Assembly: GCA_021732565.1 (NCBI GenBank)
Contig: JAKFUT010000099.1
Location: 1 to 42,176 of the forward strand
Length of the DNA stretch: 42,176 nt
Direction of reading: 5' to 3'
Source: Candidatus Obscuribacterales bacterium
GTDB lineage: Bacteria > Cyanobacteriota > Vampirovibrionia > Obscuribacterales > Obscuribacteraceae
Made by a program: the position numbers and the translations under genes. Below the pieces are notes generated by a model, which saw only the letters and a list, made by a program, of their open reading frames with translations, was not told the origin of the DNA and did not search any database. Shown here piece after piece: positions 7,009 through 16,189 of the stretch. How positions within the stretch are numbered: the stretch's first letter is position 1; each line of letters starts with the position of its first letter.

Positions 7009-8712
7009 TTACACTGTGCTTGGCGTGGCCGGCTTGGCAAATGGATCGAATGTGGCGGCCGCCATGGAGAAGATTGTTTTGAATTGTTCATAGTCCTCTT
7101 CAAGGCACCCGCATACAATCCAGAACAGAAAATCATCTCTCTTCATTGCTGTAATGCGAAGCAGGCATGGACCGACTTCGGGCTGCTGAGTCCTAAACAC
7201 GGCTTCGCGAGTATCTCTTCCGTAGAAAAGCGTGGCGCGGGTAGCCATGATTTCGGTGTTGGGATTCTGTTCTGCAAATGCCCTGATTAAATACTCGGGA
7301 TCGACAAAAGGCGGCACTCGCCGATAATAAACGGCGATGTCTACGGGGCTCTCGGCATCCGGTTTAATGTCCGCAATCAAGATCGCATTATTTTCGTCAT
7401 CTTCCAAAATTTCCTTCGGAAGATCAAGCTCAACCATTCCCCAGTGAATGGGAACGACCAATTCGAAATAAAGGTCTTCACGCCCCAGAGGCAGCATTTG
7501 CCTTCGGATTAAACGCTCCATCTCACCTTCAGACAGAGCGTCCGGGGTAGGCATCAGCTCATCGCGACGCTGTTCCATATCCCAGCCAAGCCGGCCGAGC
7601 GGATTGAAGGTGACTACTGCTACGCCGAAGATCTTCTTCATCGATTCATATTCTTCTTCCGGAGCGGTGCAGCCCACCGAGAAGATACGATCACCGATCT
7701 TCGCTGCAGAAACTCTCATCATCTCGGGTCCGCGCTTACCCTCTATGCGGAATAGCGCATCATGAGACACGTTGCCACCATACATGGCGGCACGCCGGCC
7801 AAGCAATGTGGATGTGGTGTTCTTGCCACCCGCCATCAGATCTACAAATTTAGCGGCATCCAGCTTAGGTGCCAGCATCTGCATCACGGCAATCTTGCTC
7901 TTGCTCGATACCAAAGGCTTGAACTCTGCTACCCGGAGCATTTTCATTGGCGCGTGAGCAGATTCCGCGTCTACCTTCAAGTCTGCCTGATGCCATTCTT
8001 TCGGCACTCCGATCAAGAAATACAAATCGGGTTGGTCTCCCGGTAGAACGCTTAGCAAAGAGAAATTGGGCTGCTCCTCATCGGGCCTGAAGATGTTGTG
8101 ATAGGGCATCAAGTCGTTGCTCGGGCGAGGAGGTCCCGGTTCGCCACACGGGTTGAACGATACCGAAGCTAACCCGAATATTTTCTTCCACGAATCGTAG
8201 TCTTTCTCCAGACAGGCAGACAACACCACAAACACAATGTCGTGGCGTCTCGATACGCACGTGCGCAATAGCATATTCTCACCGGTTTCCGGTAGAATTC
8301 TATTGAACATCGGTTCGTCATCACCCGGCTTGTACAGCCAGATGGCGTCCGCTACTTCGCGATCATTGAATTGCCCGCTACCGCGCACCAGGCACTCGGA
8401 ATTTCCGGTGGACAATCGATCTAATACGTCAAGCGGGGGAATCTCCTCGGGAATGCGGCAATAGAGCAGCCAGAGAAACACCGTGGGATCTTCCGGACCC
8501 AAAACAGCCATCGGAACAAACCACTCCGAGTCTCGCTCAACTACATCGGCGCTAACCGACAGCTCGCGCTCCTCCCAGTCTACCGGCACCAGTACTTCAC
8601 TGGTGAGAGCAGAGTCTCCGAGGGGGTGAAAGGTGATCTTGCAGAAGCTCTTCTGCATCTCTTCCGACGTATATAAGTCAGAGCACGGCAATAGCTCGTG
8701 TTCTGCTGTCAT
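7009..8712 (-). CDS. Protein of unknown function with three tandem ~165-residue repeats
   Basis: 567 residues with no signal peptide or membrane segment, so probably cytoplasmic. It consists of three divergent copies of one domain at about 25-192, 216-375 and 403-561. Each copy starts with a strand like L-Y-F-x-x-x-V-P-x-x-W (VPVDWEE, VPKEWHQ, VPIHWGM). It continues through an A-x-x-x-Y-G/F-R middle and ends with a C-x-x-E-x-Y/D-Y-x-x-x-K-x-I-F-x-x-A-x-x-x-F-x-P signature: SACLEKDYDSWKKIFGLAS, CTAPEEEYESMKKIFGVAV, CGCLEEDYEQFKTIFSMAA. This layout resembles the PsbP/Mog1/DcrB-like alpha-beta sandwich, but that fold is my inference. AAGGAGGA lies six bases before the ATG, an excellent Shine-Dalgarno. 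The gene is flanked by intergenic DNA and is probably monocistronic. Function unknown. Confidence 0.85.
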   Translation of the reverse strand: MTAEHELLPCSDLYTSEEMQKSFCKITFHPLGDSALTSEVLVPVDWEERELSVSADVVERDSEWFVPMAVLGPEDPTVFLWLLYCRIPEEIPPLDVLDRLSTGNSECLVRGSGQFNDREVADAIWLYKPGDDEPMFNRILPETGENMLLRTCVSRRHDIVFVVLSACLEKDYDSWKKIFGLASVSFNPCGEPGPPRPSNDLMPYHNIFRPDEEQPNFSLLSVLPGDQPDLYFLIGVPKEWHQADLKVDAESAHAPMKMLRVAEFKPLVSSKSKIAVMQMLAPKLDAAKFVDLMAGGKNTTSTLLGRRAAMYGGNVSHDALFRIEGKRGPEMMRVSAAKIGDRIFSVGCTAPEEEYESMKKIFGVAVVTFNPLGRLGWDMEQRRDELMPTPDALSEGEMERLIRRQMLPLGREDLYFELVVPIHWGMVELDLPKEILEDDENNAILIADIKPDAESPVDIAVYYRRVPPFVDPEYLIRAFAEQNPNTEIMATRATLFYGRDTREAVFRTQQPEVGPCLLRITAMKRDDFLFWIVCGCLEEDYEQFKTIFSMAAATFDPFAKPATPSTV

Positions 8713-8904
8713 GGTGCGTCCTCCTTGTGTGTGTGGTGCCGTGGCGCTACCGGCGGTGCTTTACTTTAGCAGGGTGCCGCCGGCGGTACAACGAAATTGC
8801 TGTTCGACACCCTGAATTGTAATTGCTTTGCGGCTCCTCCACCGCTTCGTTCACTCTGGCTACTGTTTGTCCGGCACCGAACATCGAGTTCAGCAGAGTG
8901 CATT

Positions 8905-10344
8905 CTAACTGACGGTTGAGGCTTCACGTTTTGCTTGCCGCTCAATTCGAGAAAGCGCTGCCAGTGCAGCTTCATTTACAGTCTCGGAAAGCGTGGGGTG
9001 GGTATGAATTGTGACTGCAAGATCTTCCAGCACTGCCCCCATCTCGATAGCGAGGGCCGCTTCCGACACGAGTTCCCCGGCCCGTGGACCGACGAAGCCG
9101 ATGCCGAGCACGCGGGTGGTGGCAGGGTCATACAAAATCTTTGTCTGCCCGGTGGGATCGGCCAGTGTATGTGCTCTTCCGCTGGCTGACCACGGGAATT
9201 TTGCGTTACCTGTTTCAATGCCCTTCGCTTTGGCTTCTGTATCAGTTAGTCCAACCCAGGCAATCTCAGGCTGGGTAAAAACCACAGCCGGAATTGCACG
9301 ATTGTCAAAAGTAGATTTCTTTCCGGCAATCGCTTCGGCGGCGACGATGGCCTGCCGGATGGCTCTGTGTGCCAGCATCGGTTGACCTGAAGCATCACCG
9401 ATTGCGAAGATTCGCTTATCGGTTGTGCGTCCCTGGTCATCGATTTGAATAAATCCGTGAGCGTCTAAAGTGATTTGCGTTGTGTTCAGCGCAAGTTCAT
9501 CAGTGTTTGGACGGCGTCCCACAGACACAAGAACTCGATCGAATCGTTGATCTGTCGGTACATCTTTGCCTTCAAAGGAAGCTTTGATGCCGCTGCCGTC
9601 ATCCTCGAGTTTGGTGACCTTGGTATTCAGCCAGATAGCCTTAAATGCGCCTTGAAGATGCTGCTGCAATGGTCGGACAAGATCACGATCAACTCCGGGC
9701 AACAATCCCTCGGTCATTTCGACGACAGTAACCGCGCTGCCTAGAGCTGCGTAAACAGTTCCCATTTCCAGTCCTATATAACCGCCGCCAATCACAAGAA
9801 GAGACGGCGGAACATCCTCAATAGCCAGGGCACCGGAGGAATCCATCACTCTGGGCGAACCGATATTGAAAAGTTCAGGCATGATCGGTCGGGAACCCGT
9901 GGCAATGATTGCATTTTTAAATTTGATCCGCACTGCCGATTCGCCAGGGCATTGAACACGAACATTACGCGAATCGATGAACTCGGCTTTTCCTGTTATT
10001 ACTTCAACACCTGCGCTCTTGCACTTTCCGGAAATACCACCGGAGAGTTTATCTAGAATACTTTCCTTCCACGAACGCAACTTGTCGAGTTCGATACGAG
10101 GAGCATCGAAATGCAATCCGAAAGTAGCGGCTTTCTTTGCGTCGTCAGTGACTTCTGCTGCATGCAGCAATGCCTTCGAGGGAATGCAGCCGACGTGCAA
10201 ACAAGTGCCTCCCAGTTTCGGGTTGGTATCAACGAGTATTGTCTTTATGCCGAGCTCACTGGCACGCAGAGCCGCCGTATATCCGCCGGGACCAGCACCG
10301 ATCACGAGCAGTTGAACCTCTTGTACCATTTCGCCAACGACCAT
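8905..10344 (-). CDS. lpdA: Dihydrolipoyl dehydrogenase (E3)
   Basis: Flavoprotein that re-oxidises the dihydrolipoyl group of E2 and makes NADH, in the cytoplasm as part of the 2-oxoacid dehydrogenase complex. Visible are the FAD motif GAGPGG (16-21), the redox disulfide GGTCLHVGCIPSK (Cys48/Cys53), the NAD-binding GGGYIGLEMG motif, the FAD-contacting IFAIGDASG motif, and the C-terminal catalytic HTHPTLSET with the His-Glu pair. Length (479) is standard. Start: ATG 10344 has GGAGG six bases upstream. A longer frame to 10386 would overlap the E2 gene and adds non-conserved residues. It is the last gene of the four-gene operon, beginning 2 bp after the E2 stop. Confidence 0.96.
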   Translation of the reverse strand: MVVGEMVQEVQLLVIGAGPGGYTAALRASELGIKTILVDTNPKLGGTCLHVGCIPSKALLHAAEVTDDAKKAATFGLHFDAPRIELDKLRSWKESILDKLSGGISGKCKSAGVEVITGKAEFIDSRNVRVQCPGESAVRIKFKNAIIATGSRPIMPELFNIGSPRVMDSSGALAIEDVPPSLLVIGGGYIGLEMGTVYAALGSAVTVVEMTEGLLPGVDRDLVRPLQQHLQGAFKAIWLNTKVTKLEDDGSGIKASFEGKDVPTDQRFDRVLVSVGRRPNTDELALNTTQITLDAHGFIQIDDQGRTTDKRIFAIGDASGQPMLAHRAIRQAIVAAEAIAGKKSTFDNRAIPAVVFTQPEIAWVGLTDTEAKAKGIETGNAKFPWSASGRAHTLADPTGQTKILYDPATTRVLGIGFVGPRAGELVSEAALAIEMGAVLEDLAVTIHTHPTLSETVNEAALAALSRIERQAKREASTVS

Positions 10345-10346
10345 GG

Positions 10347-11747
10347 TTAGACCTCCAGGAGAAGTTTGAAGGGATCTTCCAGACACTCGGCTACGTGCCG
10401 CACAAAGTAAGCCGCTTCTGCGCCGTCGGCTACTCGGTGATCAAATGAAAGCGCAACATTGAGTATGTTGCGAATAACAATTTGACCATTGCGCACCACG
10501 GGTTGTTCTTTGGCTTTCGCCATGCCGAATATGGCAACCTCAGGATAATTGACCATAGGCATCATACCGGTACCGCGAATGGCACCAATATTGGTGACAG
10601 TAAAAGTTCCGCCCTGCAATCGATCTAATTCAACTTTTCCGGTGCGGGTGCGCGAGGCAAGGTCCGCAAGTTCGATAGCGAGCTCAACGACATTCTTTTG
10701 ATCTACATTCTTAATTACAGGAACGATCAAGCCGCGCTCGGTAGCTACGGCAACGCCGATATTGTAATAACGTTTGTAGACGATTTCGCTGGTGGTCTCG
10801 TCAAGACTGGAATTGAATTGAGGATATTTTCTCAGCGCAGACGCCAATGCTTTCAGGGCTATTACAGTCAGCGTCAATTTGCCGCCTTGCTGGGCAATAG
10901 ATTTTTCGTTCTTGGCGCGGAAGGCTTCGATATCGGTGATGTCTATCTCATCAAAGTGGGCGACGTGCGGTACATGAGTCCATGACTGGGTCATATTCAA
11001 CGCGATTTTGCGCCGTAACGATCGTAGCGGCACCCGCTCCACTGAACCGAACCGTGAGAAATCGGGAAGTTCGAACGGTGACAGAGTAAGTGGTTCTCGA
11101 GCCGGTAACTCGGTCGACTCTTCCGGACGAACGGACGCTGGTCGCACCGCGGGCGGTGCGTGGCGGCGAGCAGGCGAACCTTCAATGCTGCTCTTTGCAG
11201 CCGGTGCATCCTTAACGCCTTTTACACTTTCAGGAACTTCTTCAGCATAAGCGCGTATATCTTCCTTTTGTACGCGCCCGCCGGGTCCGGTTCCTTTTAC
11301 CAGTTTCAGGTCTACTCCCATCTCTCGCGCCAGGCGGCGAGTGGCCGGTGCTGCCGGCACCGGGGAACTACTTGTTGTCACGGATGGCGGCGCCATTACC
11401 GGCGCCGAGGAGCCGCGTCCATTGCCCCGGGTATCCGGCACATTGCTGATCACTCGTGGTGCCGCACCGACGGAAGCTTCGACTTTCTCTGCCTGCTTAG
11501 CCGATACTGCCGCCGTGTCGAAGGTAATCATTACCGCACCTACTTTGGCGAGCTCACCCGTTTTTACGAAGATCTTTTGAACAACTCCAGTCACTGGAGA
11601 AGTTATCTCCACCACTGCCTTATCGGTCTCGACATCAAACATGGGTTGATACTCCTTGACGGCATCCCCCTCTGTCACTTTGATGGCAAGTATTTCCGCC
11701 TCGTGGATTCCTTCTCCGACGTCGGGCAGCTTGAACTCAAATACCAT
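10347..11747 (-). CDS. pdhC: Dihydrolipoamide acyltransferase (E2) of a 2-oxoacid dehydrogenase complex
   Basis: 466 residues. Domains in order: one lipoyl domain with the modified lysine in VETDKAVVE (Lys43), an Ala/Pro/Ser-rich linker, a peripheral subunit-binding domain at about 133-168 ([13 protein letters not shown]...[13 protein letters not shown]), a second linker, and the catalytic acyltransferase domain ending with the DHRVADG active site (His437, Asp441). The protein carries acyl groups from E1 to CoA and forms the complex core. Start: ATG 11747 with AAAGGAG seven bases upstream; the frame to 11819 adds non-conserved residues. The gene lies 100 bp after E1beta and 2 bp before lpdA. 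Pyruvate is the likely substrate, but branched-chain 2-oxoacids are not excluded. Confidence 0.93.
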   Translation of the reverse strand: MVFEFKLPDVGEGIHEAEILAIKVTEGDAVKEYQPMFDVETDKAVVEITSPVTGVVQKIFVKTGELAKVGAVMITFDTAAVSAKQAEKVEASVGAAPRVISNVPDTRGNGRGSSAPVMAPPSVTTSSSPVPAAPATRRLAREMGVDLKLVKGTGPGGRVQKEDIRAYAEEVPESVKGVKDAPAAKSSIEGSPARRHAPPAVRPASVRPEESTELPAREPLTLSPFELPDFSRFGSVERVPLRSLRRKIALNMTQSWTHVPHVAHFDEIDITDIEAFRAKNEKSIAQQGGKLTLTVIALKALASALRKYPQFNSSLDETTSEIVYKRYYNIGVAVATERGLIVPVIKNVDQKNVVELAIELADLASRTRTGKVELDRLQGGTFTVTNIGAIRGTGMMPMVNYPEVAIFGMAKAKEQPVVRNGQIVIRNILNVALSFDHRVADGAEAAYFVRHVAECLEDPFKLLLEV

Positions 11748-11847
11748 GTTTTCACTCCTTTCATTCCCGGCTCCATGTGCCACCGTATCTGATGGCACGC
11801 GCCTGCCCCGACTAAACATTGAGGCAAGCGCATGTGGAGTTAAACAA

Positions 11848-12828
11848 CTAGAACGAGAGCACTTCGCGCGCAGCAGAAACTACTTTGTCGCCATCCGGCA
11901 GATAAGCCTTCTCCCGAGCAAAATAAGGGATCGGCACATCGTACCCGGTTACTCGTTTAATCGGAGCTTCCAGGTAAAGGAGAGCCCCTTCGTTTATTCG
12001 AGCAACAACTTCCGAACCGATTCCGCACGTACGAGGACCTTCGTGAATCACTACACAACGTCCGGTCTTACGCACGGAATTGAGAATGGTTTCAGTGTCA
12101 AGTGGTGCGATACTCAACAGATCGATCATTTCTGCTTTTACGCCATCTTCTTCTTCCAGTATCTCTGCTGCATCAATCATGGCGCGAACGGTGGCGCCGT
12201 AGGAGATCAATGTAATCTCGCTTCCTTCTTGAATTACCTGAGCGCGCCCGATTGGCAGTGTTTCGATGGTCTCCGGTACGTTTTCTTTGAAGAGCCGATA
12301 CAGGGCCTTAGGTTCGTAATAAATAACCGGATCCGGATCTTGTATCGCGGCGTGAAGCAGTGCTCGAGCGCTGCGGGGACCGGATGGTATCACTACCTTT
12401 AATCCGGGCGAGTGTGCGTAGATGGCTTCACGACTTTCACTGTGGTGTTCGATCGCTCGAATGCCACCACCGGAAGGGCAACGCAGCACCATTGGTACAG
12501 TGAGCTTTCCTCTGGTGCGGTTACGATATCGACCGGCATGCATCTCGATTTGATGAAATGCATAGTATTCAAAGCCGGCGAATTGAATTTCCGCCACCGG
12601 ACGCAATCCGTATAGAGCCATACCAATAGCAGCGCCGACAATGCCGGATTCTGCCAGAGGAGTGTCGATCACTCGCTTCTCACCGTGTTTCTTCCAAAGC
12701 CCTTCGGTAACTCGAAAAACACCTTCGTCCGGGCCGATGTCTTCTCCCATGACAATGACGCGACTATCTCTATCCATCGCTTCGTGCAGTGCCAGGTTGA
12801 TTGCCTTGGCCATGTTCATTTCAGGCAT
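11848..12828 (-). CDS. pdhB: 2-oxoacid dehydrogenase E1 component, beta subunit
   Basis: 326 residues, typical length. It is the transketolase-like subunit that with E1alpha binds thiamine diphosphate and decarboxylates the 2-oxoacid. Landmarks: [19 protein letters not shown] near the N-terminus, [29 protein letters not shown], the [16 protein letters not shown] loop with the conserved histidines, [15 protein letters not shown], and the C-terminal Y-D-V-P-I-P-Y-F ending. The ATG at 12828 lies 2 bp after the E1alpha stop with GGAGGGG about 12 bases upstream inside the E1alpha end, so translation is probably coupled. The Gram-positive-type PDH beta subunit is the closest resemblance I can recall. 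Confidence 0.93.
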   Translation of the reverse strand: MPEMNMAKAINLALHEAMDRDSRVIVMGEDIGPDEGVFRVTEGLWKKHGEKRVIDTPLAESGIVGAAIGMALYGLRPVAEIQFAGFEYYAFHQIEMHAGRYRNRTRGKLTVPMVLRCPSGGGIRAIEHHSESREAIYAHSPGLKVVIPSGPRSARALLHAAIQDPDPVIYYEPKALYRLFKENVPETIETLPIGRAQVIQEGSEITLISYGATVRAMIDAAEILEEEDGVKAEMIDLLSIAPLDTETILNSVRKTGRCVVIHEGPRTCGIGSEVVARINEGALLYLEAPIKRVTGYDVPIPYFAREKAYLPDGDKVVSAAREVLSF

Positions 12829-12830
12829 TT

Positions 12831-13973
12831 TTAGGCACCCCTCCGTGCTGATGTCGCCGCGTTTCGTGGCTCTGTTTCAGAAGTGTTCAACCCGAGTGCT
12901 TTAGCCAGTTCTTCTCTTTGCTCCTGCAAGTTTTGCGGAAGGTCTGCATAAAGGTAATCGAACATAGCCAGTGGATCAGAGAGCGGCGGTTTTTTCGTAG
13001 CTTCTTCCGCTGCAATGATCGCTTCGTTTATACGTACTTCGATTTCCTCATCCATTTTCTTGATGTCGGCATCGTTCAGTACGTTTTTGTTCTTCAAATA
13101 CTTCTCGAAGCGAATCAACGGTTCCTTCGCCACCCATCGCTGAGTCTCCTCATCGCTGCGATAACGGCTGGGATCATCGGCGGTGGTATGCGGTGTGTAA
13201 CGATAGGTGAGGCACTCGACCAGCGTCGGACCACCACCGGATCGAGCACGCTCCACCGCTTCTTTCGTTGCCACATATACAGCAAGTATATCGTTGCCGT
13301 CTACTTTGATCCCGGGCATTCCGTAAGCCACGGCTCTTTGTACTATTGTCTCGCAGTGCATTTGTTTGCTCAGTGGAACGGAGATTGCATACTGATTGTT
13401 GAGACAAACAAAAATCACCGGCGCTTGAAAGACCGATGCGAAATTGAGCGCTTCGTGGCAATCGCCCTCGGAAGTGGCGCCATCCCCGAAATATGTCATT
13501 ACTACTTTCTTATCACCAACTATGTTGGCGGCCATTCCCATTCCTGCTGCATGCAGAAGTTGACTGGCAATCGGCACCGCTATTGGTGTGTCGTTGACTC
13601 CCTCAGGTGGACGGGCGCCTTCTTCGAATCCCATCCAGTAAATAAGGATGCCTTCCAGCGTCCAACCCCGATAAAGAAAGCCCGCCAACTCGCGGTAGGC
13701 GGGAACATGCCAGTCATCGGGCTTGAGGTTGATGGCTGATCCGAGGCTTATGGCTTCGTGTCCCGTGGCCTGCGGGAACGTTCCGATTCTCCCCTGACGT
13801 TGAAGCTTTAGCAAACGCTCATCTACTCGCCGTGCATACAGCATCCAACGAAACATGTCTTTCAGCTGCGCGGCTTCCACCTTCGGTTCAAGCTCTTTGT
13901 CTACTTCCCCGGTATCGTCGAGGATAGACATATACTCAACCTGCATGGGAAGTTCAATTGGTTTTCTTGGCAT
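12831..13973 (-). CDS. pdhA: 2-oxoacid dehydrogenase E1 component, alpha subunit
   Basis: 380 residues. The thiamine-diphosphate/Mg motif runs GDGATSEGDCHEALNF to LNNQYAIS (163-198), preceded by the active-site loop region RIGTFPQATGHEA (62-74) and followed by YRYTPHTTADDPSRYR, which corresponds to the regulatory loop around the conserved histidine. This is the separate-alpha/beta heterotetramer type of E1, not the single-chain E. coli AceE type. First gene of the operon. Start choice: ATG 13973 begins MPRKPIELPMQ, but its Shine-Dalgarno is weak; a TTG at 13994 and a downstream ATG are alternatives. The N-terminal 35 residues are not conserved. Confidence 0.93.
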   Translation of the reverse strand: MPRKPIELPMQVEYMSILDDTGEVDKELEPKVEAAQLKDMFRWMLYARRVDERLLKLQRQGRIGTFPQATGHEAISLGSAINLKPDDWHVPAYRELAGFLYRGWTLEGILIYWMGFEEGARPPEGVNDTPIAVPIASQLLHAAGMGMAANIVGDKKVVMTYFGDGATSEGDCHEALNFASVFQAPVIFVCLNNQYAISVPLSKQMHCETIVQRAVAYGMPGIKVDGNDILAVYVATKEAVERARSGGGPTLVECLTYRYTPHTTADDPSRYRSDEETQRWVAKEPLIRFEKYLKNKNVLNDADIKKMDEEIEVRINEAIIAAEEATKKPPLSDPLAMFDYLYADLPQNLQEQREELAKALGLNTSETEPRNAATSARRGA

Positions 13974-14189
13974 AGCAACAATCCCGTAAGTCAACGACTG
14001 AGACCCCGGACGGTTTTGTGTCCGGCTCTTCGAGCAATTTACCGGAGAGGGCTCGATTACTGCTACAATTCACAGCACCCTTACCAGACCGGCAATTGGC
14101 ACTCATTTTGTCACATTCCGGGACCGGAAAAACGAAAAATTTTTCGAATCTCTATATTGATGCAACCCTGTTGTAGAGCGGAAATCTGA
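13974..14189. promoter_or_regulatory. Divergent promoter region between the E1alpha operon and lipA
   Basis: 216 bp shared by two divergent units that need each other's products. It contains a hairpin CCGGAC/GTCCGG (14006-14025) in the E1alpha leader and the perfect 14-bp palindrome CGAAAAATTTTTCG (14133-14146) about 45 bp upstream of lipA. Either could be an operator. No -10/-35 pair is good enough to call. Confidence 0.4.
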
Positions 14190-15104
14190 ATGAACAATAA
14201 AGACATTGCTGACATCCCGGTTGCAGTAACAATAGACCGGCCTCGAGAACGCAAGCCGAAACCGCCGTGGCTCAAGGTAACTCTGCCTACCGGCGAGGGA
14301 TACAGAAAGATAAAAAGCCTGATTGGTGAACACAAACTCAACACTGTCTGCGAATCTGCTGCGTGCCCGAATCGTGGTGAATGCTGGTCGCACGATACTG
14401 CCACGCTCATGATTCTCGGCAATGTTTGTACACGCAGTTGTGGCTTTTGCAACATTATTACGGGAAAGCCCACTGAACTCGACCTGGATGAACCAAGACG
14501 GGTTGCCGATGCAGTTGAGATCATGCAACTCCGGTACGTAGTAATTACTTCCGTTAATCGAGATGAGTTGAAGGATGGCGGCGCGTCGGTCTGGGCCGCT
14601 ACGATTGAGGCTGTACGAGAACGTTGCCCTCAAACAAAAATCGAAGTATTAATTCCAGATTTTTGTGGAGAGCGAGATGCTCTAGGCACGGTTTTAGAAG
14701 CTGGTCCTGATGTGCTCAACCACAACATGGAGACCATAGAAAGATTGTATCTGCGCGTACGGCCCCAGGCAAAATATCGTCGCAGCTTAGATTTATTGCA
14801 GTACGCGAAAACCCGTGGATTCACCACTAAGTCGGGCTTCATGGTCGGGCTCGGAGAAACTGATGGCGAAGTGCTCAAGCTGCTGCGCGACATGAGAGAA
14901 GCCGAAATTGATCTGGTGACAATCGGTCAGTATATGCAACCGACACTGGATCATCTTCCTGTTGAAGATTGGATAACTCCGGAAACTTTCGAATATTATC
15001 GCGAGCAAGGCATGGCGATGGGGTTCAAAAACGTTTTTTCCGGACCACTGGTGCGCAGCAGCTATCATGCTGAGGAACAATCCTGGAAAGCGACTGGCGG
15101 TTAG
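14190..15104 (+). CDS. lipA: Lipoyl synthase (radical SAM)
   Basis: 304 residues. Inserts two sulfurs into octanoyl-protein to form lipoyl groups, here presumably on Lys43 of the neighbouring E2. Both iron-sulfur clusters are visible: the auxiliary cluster in CESAACPNRGEC (Cys54, 59, 65), completed by the serine of the C-terminal RSSYHAE (289-295), and the radical-SAM cluster in CTRSCGFC (Cys80, 84, 87). Other conserved runs are VITSVNRDEL, HNMET and KSGFMVGLGE. The start ATG has a weak GGA upstream; the first 25 residues are variable in the family. It is divergent from the 2-oxoacid dehydrogenase operon. The matching octanoyltransferase (LipB) is not in the window. Confidence 0.97.
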   Translation: MNNKDIADIPVAVTIDRPRERKPKPPWLKVTLPTGEGYRKIKSLIGEHKLNTVCESAACPNRGECWSHDTATLMILGNVCTRSCGFCNIITGKPTELDLDEPRRVADAVEIMQLRYVVITSVNRDELKDGGASVWAATIEAVRERCPQTKIEVLIPDFCGERDALGTVLEAGPDVLNHNMETIERLYLRVRPQAKYRRSLDLLQYAKTRGFTTKSGFMVGLGETDGEVLKLLRDMREAEIDLVTIGQYMQPTLDHLPVEDWITPETFEYYREQGMAMGFKNVFSGPLVRSSYHAEEQSWKATGG

Positions 15105-15447
15105 GGTTTCGCAGATTTTTGCTCATGTAAAGTTCGAACGCGTTGCATTAGGCGTGGGATAGACACGTTGGCAAGAGTTACGGCTCACCTTTGCTACCTG
15201 CCAGTGACAGAAGTTCATGAGCTCCGGCAGCTGCCAGGCAGATCCATCAAATAATTCACTCCTCAAAATTCACCGGGAAATGATTACGGCATCGGTCTGC
15301 CAATGGACATATCGCAATGCCACCATGCTTCTTTCAATCAAGTCGTGAGGAGCAGCGGGATCACGTGTTATGCCGCGCCCAGTCGATCGCGTTCACAGCC
15401 AAGCTTGCAATCCAGCCTCAATTCCCGAAATCAAGGAGAAGAAACAA

Positions 15448-15657
15448 ATGATTGAACTTGCTGAGCCGGCGAAACACAAAAATGTTTCTTCCTGGAATGA
15501 CAGGAGCTCAGAGGAGAGCCTGCGCCCCATCGCGATGATGCAGCCTGTAACCCCAGCCTCATCACCTGTGCGTTCGCTTTGGTTTGGTGGAGGAACCAAT
15601 AAAGAGTCTCGAGGATGGTCAGGTGGATCTGTTGACACCAAAATTGGTGTCCTATAA
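15448..15657 (+). CDS. Possible small protein, 69 residues
   Basis: ATG 15448 is preceded by AAGGAGAA nine bases upstream, a strong Shine-Dalgarno. The product is hydrophilic, rich in Ser, Glu and Pro (MIELAEPAKHKNVSSWNDR...), with no domain I recognise and no membrane segment. The 3' end overlaps an inverted repeat (15634-15651). It could equally be a chance frame behind a chance Shine-Dalgarno. Confidence 0.35.
   Translation: MIELAEPAKHKNVSSWNDRSSEESLRPIAMMQPVTPASSPVRSLWFGGGTNKESRGWSGGSVDTKIGVL
15634..15651. repeat. Perfect inverted repeat GACACCAA-AA-TTGGTGTC
   Basis: Eight-base arms around AA, overlapping the last codons of the possible 69-residue gene. No T-run follows, so an operator-like site or processing hairpin is as likely as a terminator. 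Confidence 0.5.
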
Positions 15658-15737
15658 GCGCGGAGAAGTTTTGATCCGAATTCATTCCTCGTGTAAGCGA
15701 CTAATAGTGAACAGACAAGCGCGCCGCGCTTAAATTC

Positions 15738-15845
15738 CTATTCCTCGAAATGCACTACGGGCGACCAGATGCCGAATTGGTACGGGTATCGTTGCTTGAG
15801 GCGGGCTCGAAGTGTGGCGTCTATTTCGTGGATTTGTGCGCTCAA
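15738..15845 (-). CDS. Possible second small frame coupled to the membrane peptide
   Basis: A 35-codon frame that could begin at a TTG located two bases after the TAA of the upstream 33-residue peptide, or be reached by a -1 shift from it. The sequence reads like a real amphipathic helix plus tail (QIHEIDATLRARLKQRYPY...FEE). A TTG without its own Shine-Dalgarno is weak evidence. Alternatives are translational reinitiation, a frameshifted single protein of about 70 residues, or chance. Confidence 0.3.
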   Translation of the reverse strand: MSAQIHEIDATLRARLKQRYPYQFGIWSPVVHFEE

Positions 15846-15847
15846 TC

Positions 15848-15949
15848 TTAGCGATGCGAAATCATTTTGAACACGGCATTAAGTAATAGCGTACCGATTA
15901 TACTGAGGACTATGCTGGCGATGATATTGAATCCGACGAAAAGGAACAT
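15848..15949 (-). CDS. Very small single-span membrane peptide (33 residues)
   Basis: ATG 15949 is preceded by GGAGGG with eight bases spacing. The product starts MFLFVGFNIIASIVLSIIGT, one uninterrupted hydrophobic span of about 26 residues, then ends FKMISHR with a positive C-terminus. Size and shape match type I toxin peptides (Fst/Ldr/TisB-like) or small membrane regulators, but no family is recognised. It stands alone in gene-poor DNA. Confidence 0.5.
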   Translation of the reverse strand: MFLFVGFNIIASIVLSIIGTLLLNAVFKMISHR

Positions 15950-16113
15950 CGTTTTAATCCCTCCATATTATGTGGAGTAAGACGATTTTTTCGGGCTCCG
16001 GGTTCAACCTATTTCCACAGCTCAGCCTCAGTGAGTCTGTATTTGAATCGTTTTTGTATCTGGCGTAAATGGGCGCTCCCTGCTAGAGGTGGAGTCCAAG
16101 AGTAAAAGCAACA

Positions 16114-16189
16114 CTGCACCGGATCCGGCGCCTTAGTTCTGAACGACTAAAGCGGCTGCGGTTTTGGCCTGGCACCAGATCCGGTGCAG
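16114..16189. ncRNA. Long stem-loop: 12-bp perfect stem enclosing a sub-hairpin
   Basis: Arms CTGCACCGGATC (16114-16125) and GATCCGGTGCAG (16178-16189) are perfectly complementary, enclosing 52 nt. Inside, TTAGT/ACTAA with flanking GCC/GGC can form a second hairpin. No gene overlaps and no T-run follows. It may be a structured RNA or a small palindromic mobile repeat (REP/MITE type). The strand is undetermined. Confidence 0.4.

Noticed and set aside
12918..13739. 273-codon plus-strand frame
   Set aside because: Lies wholly antisense to the E1alpha gene and has the composition of a shadow frame.
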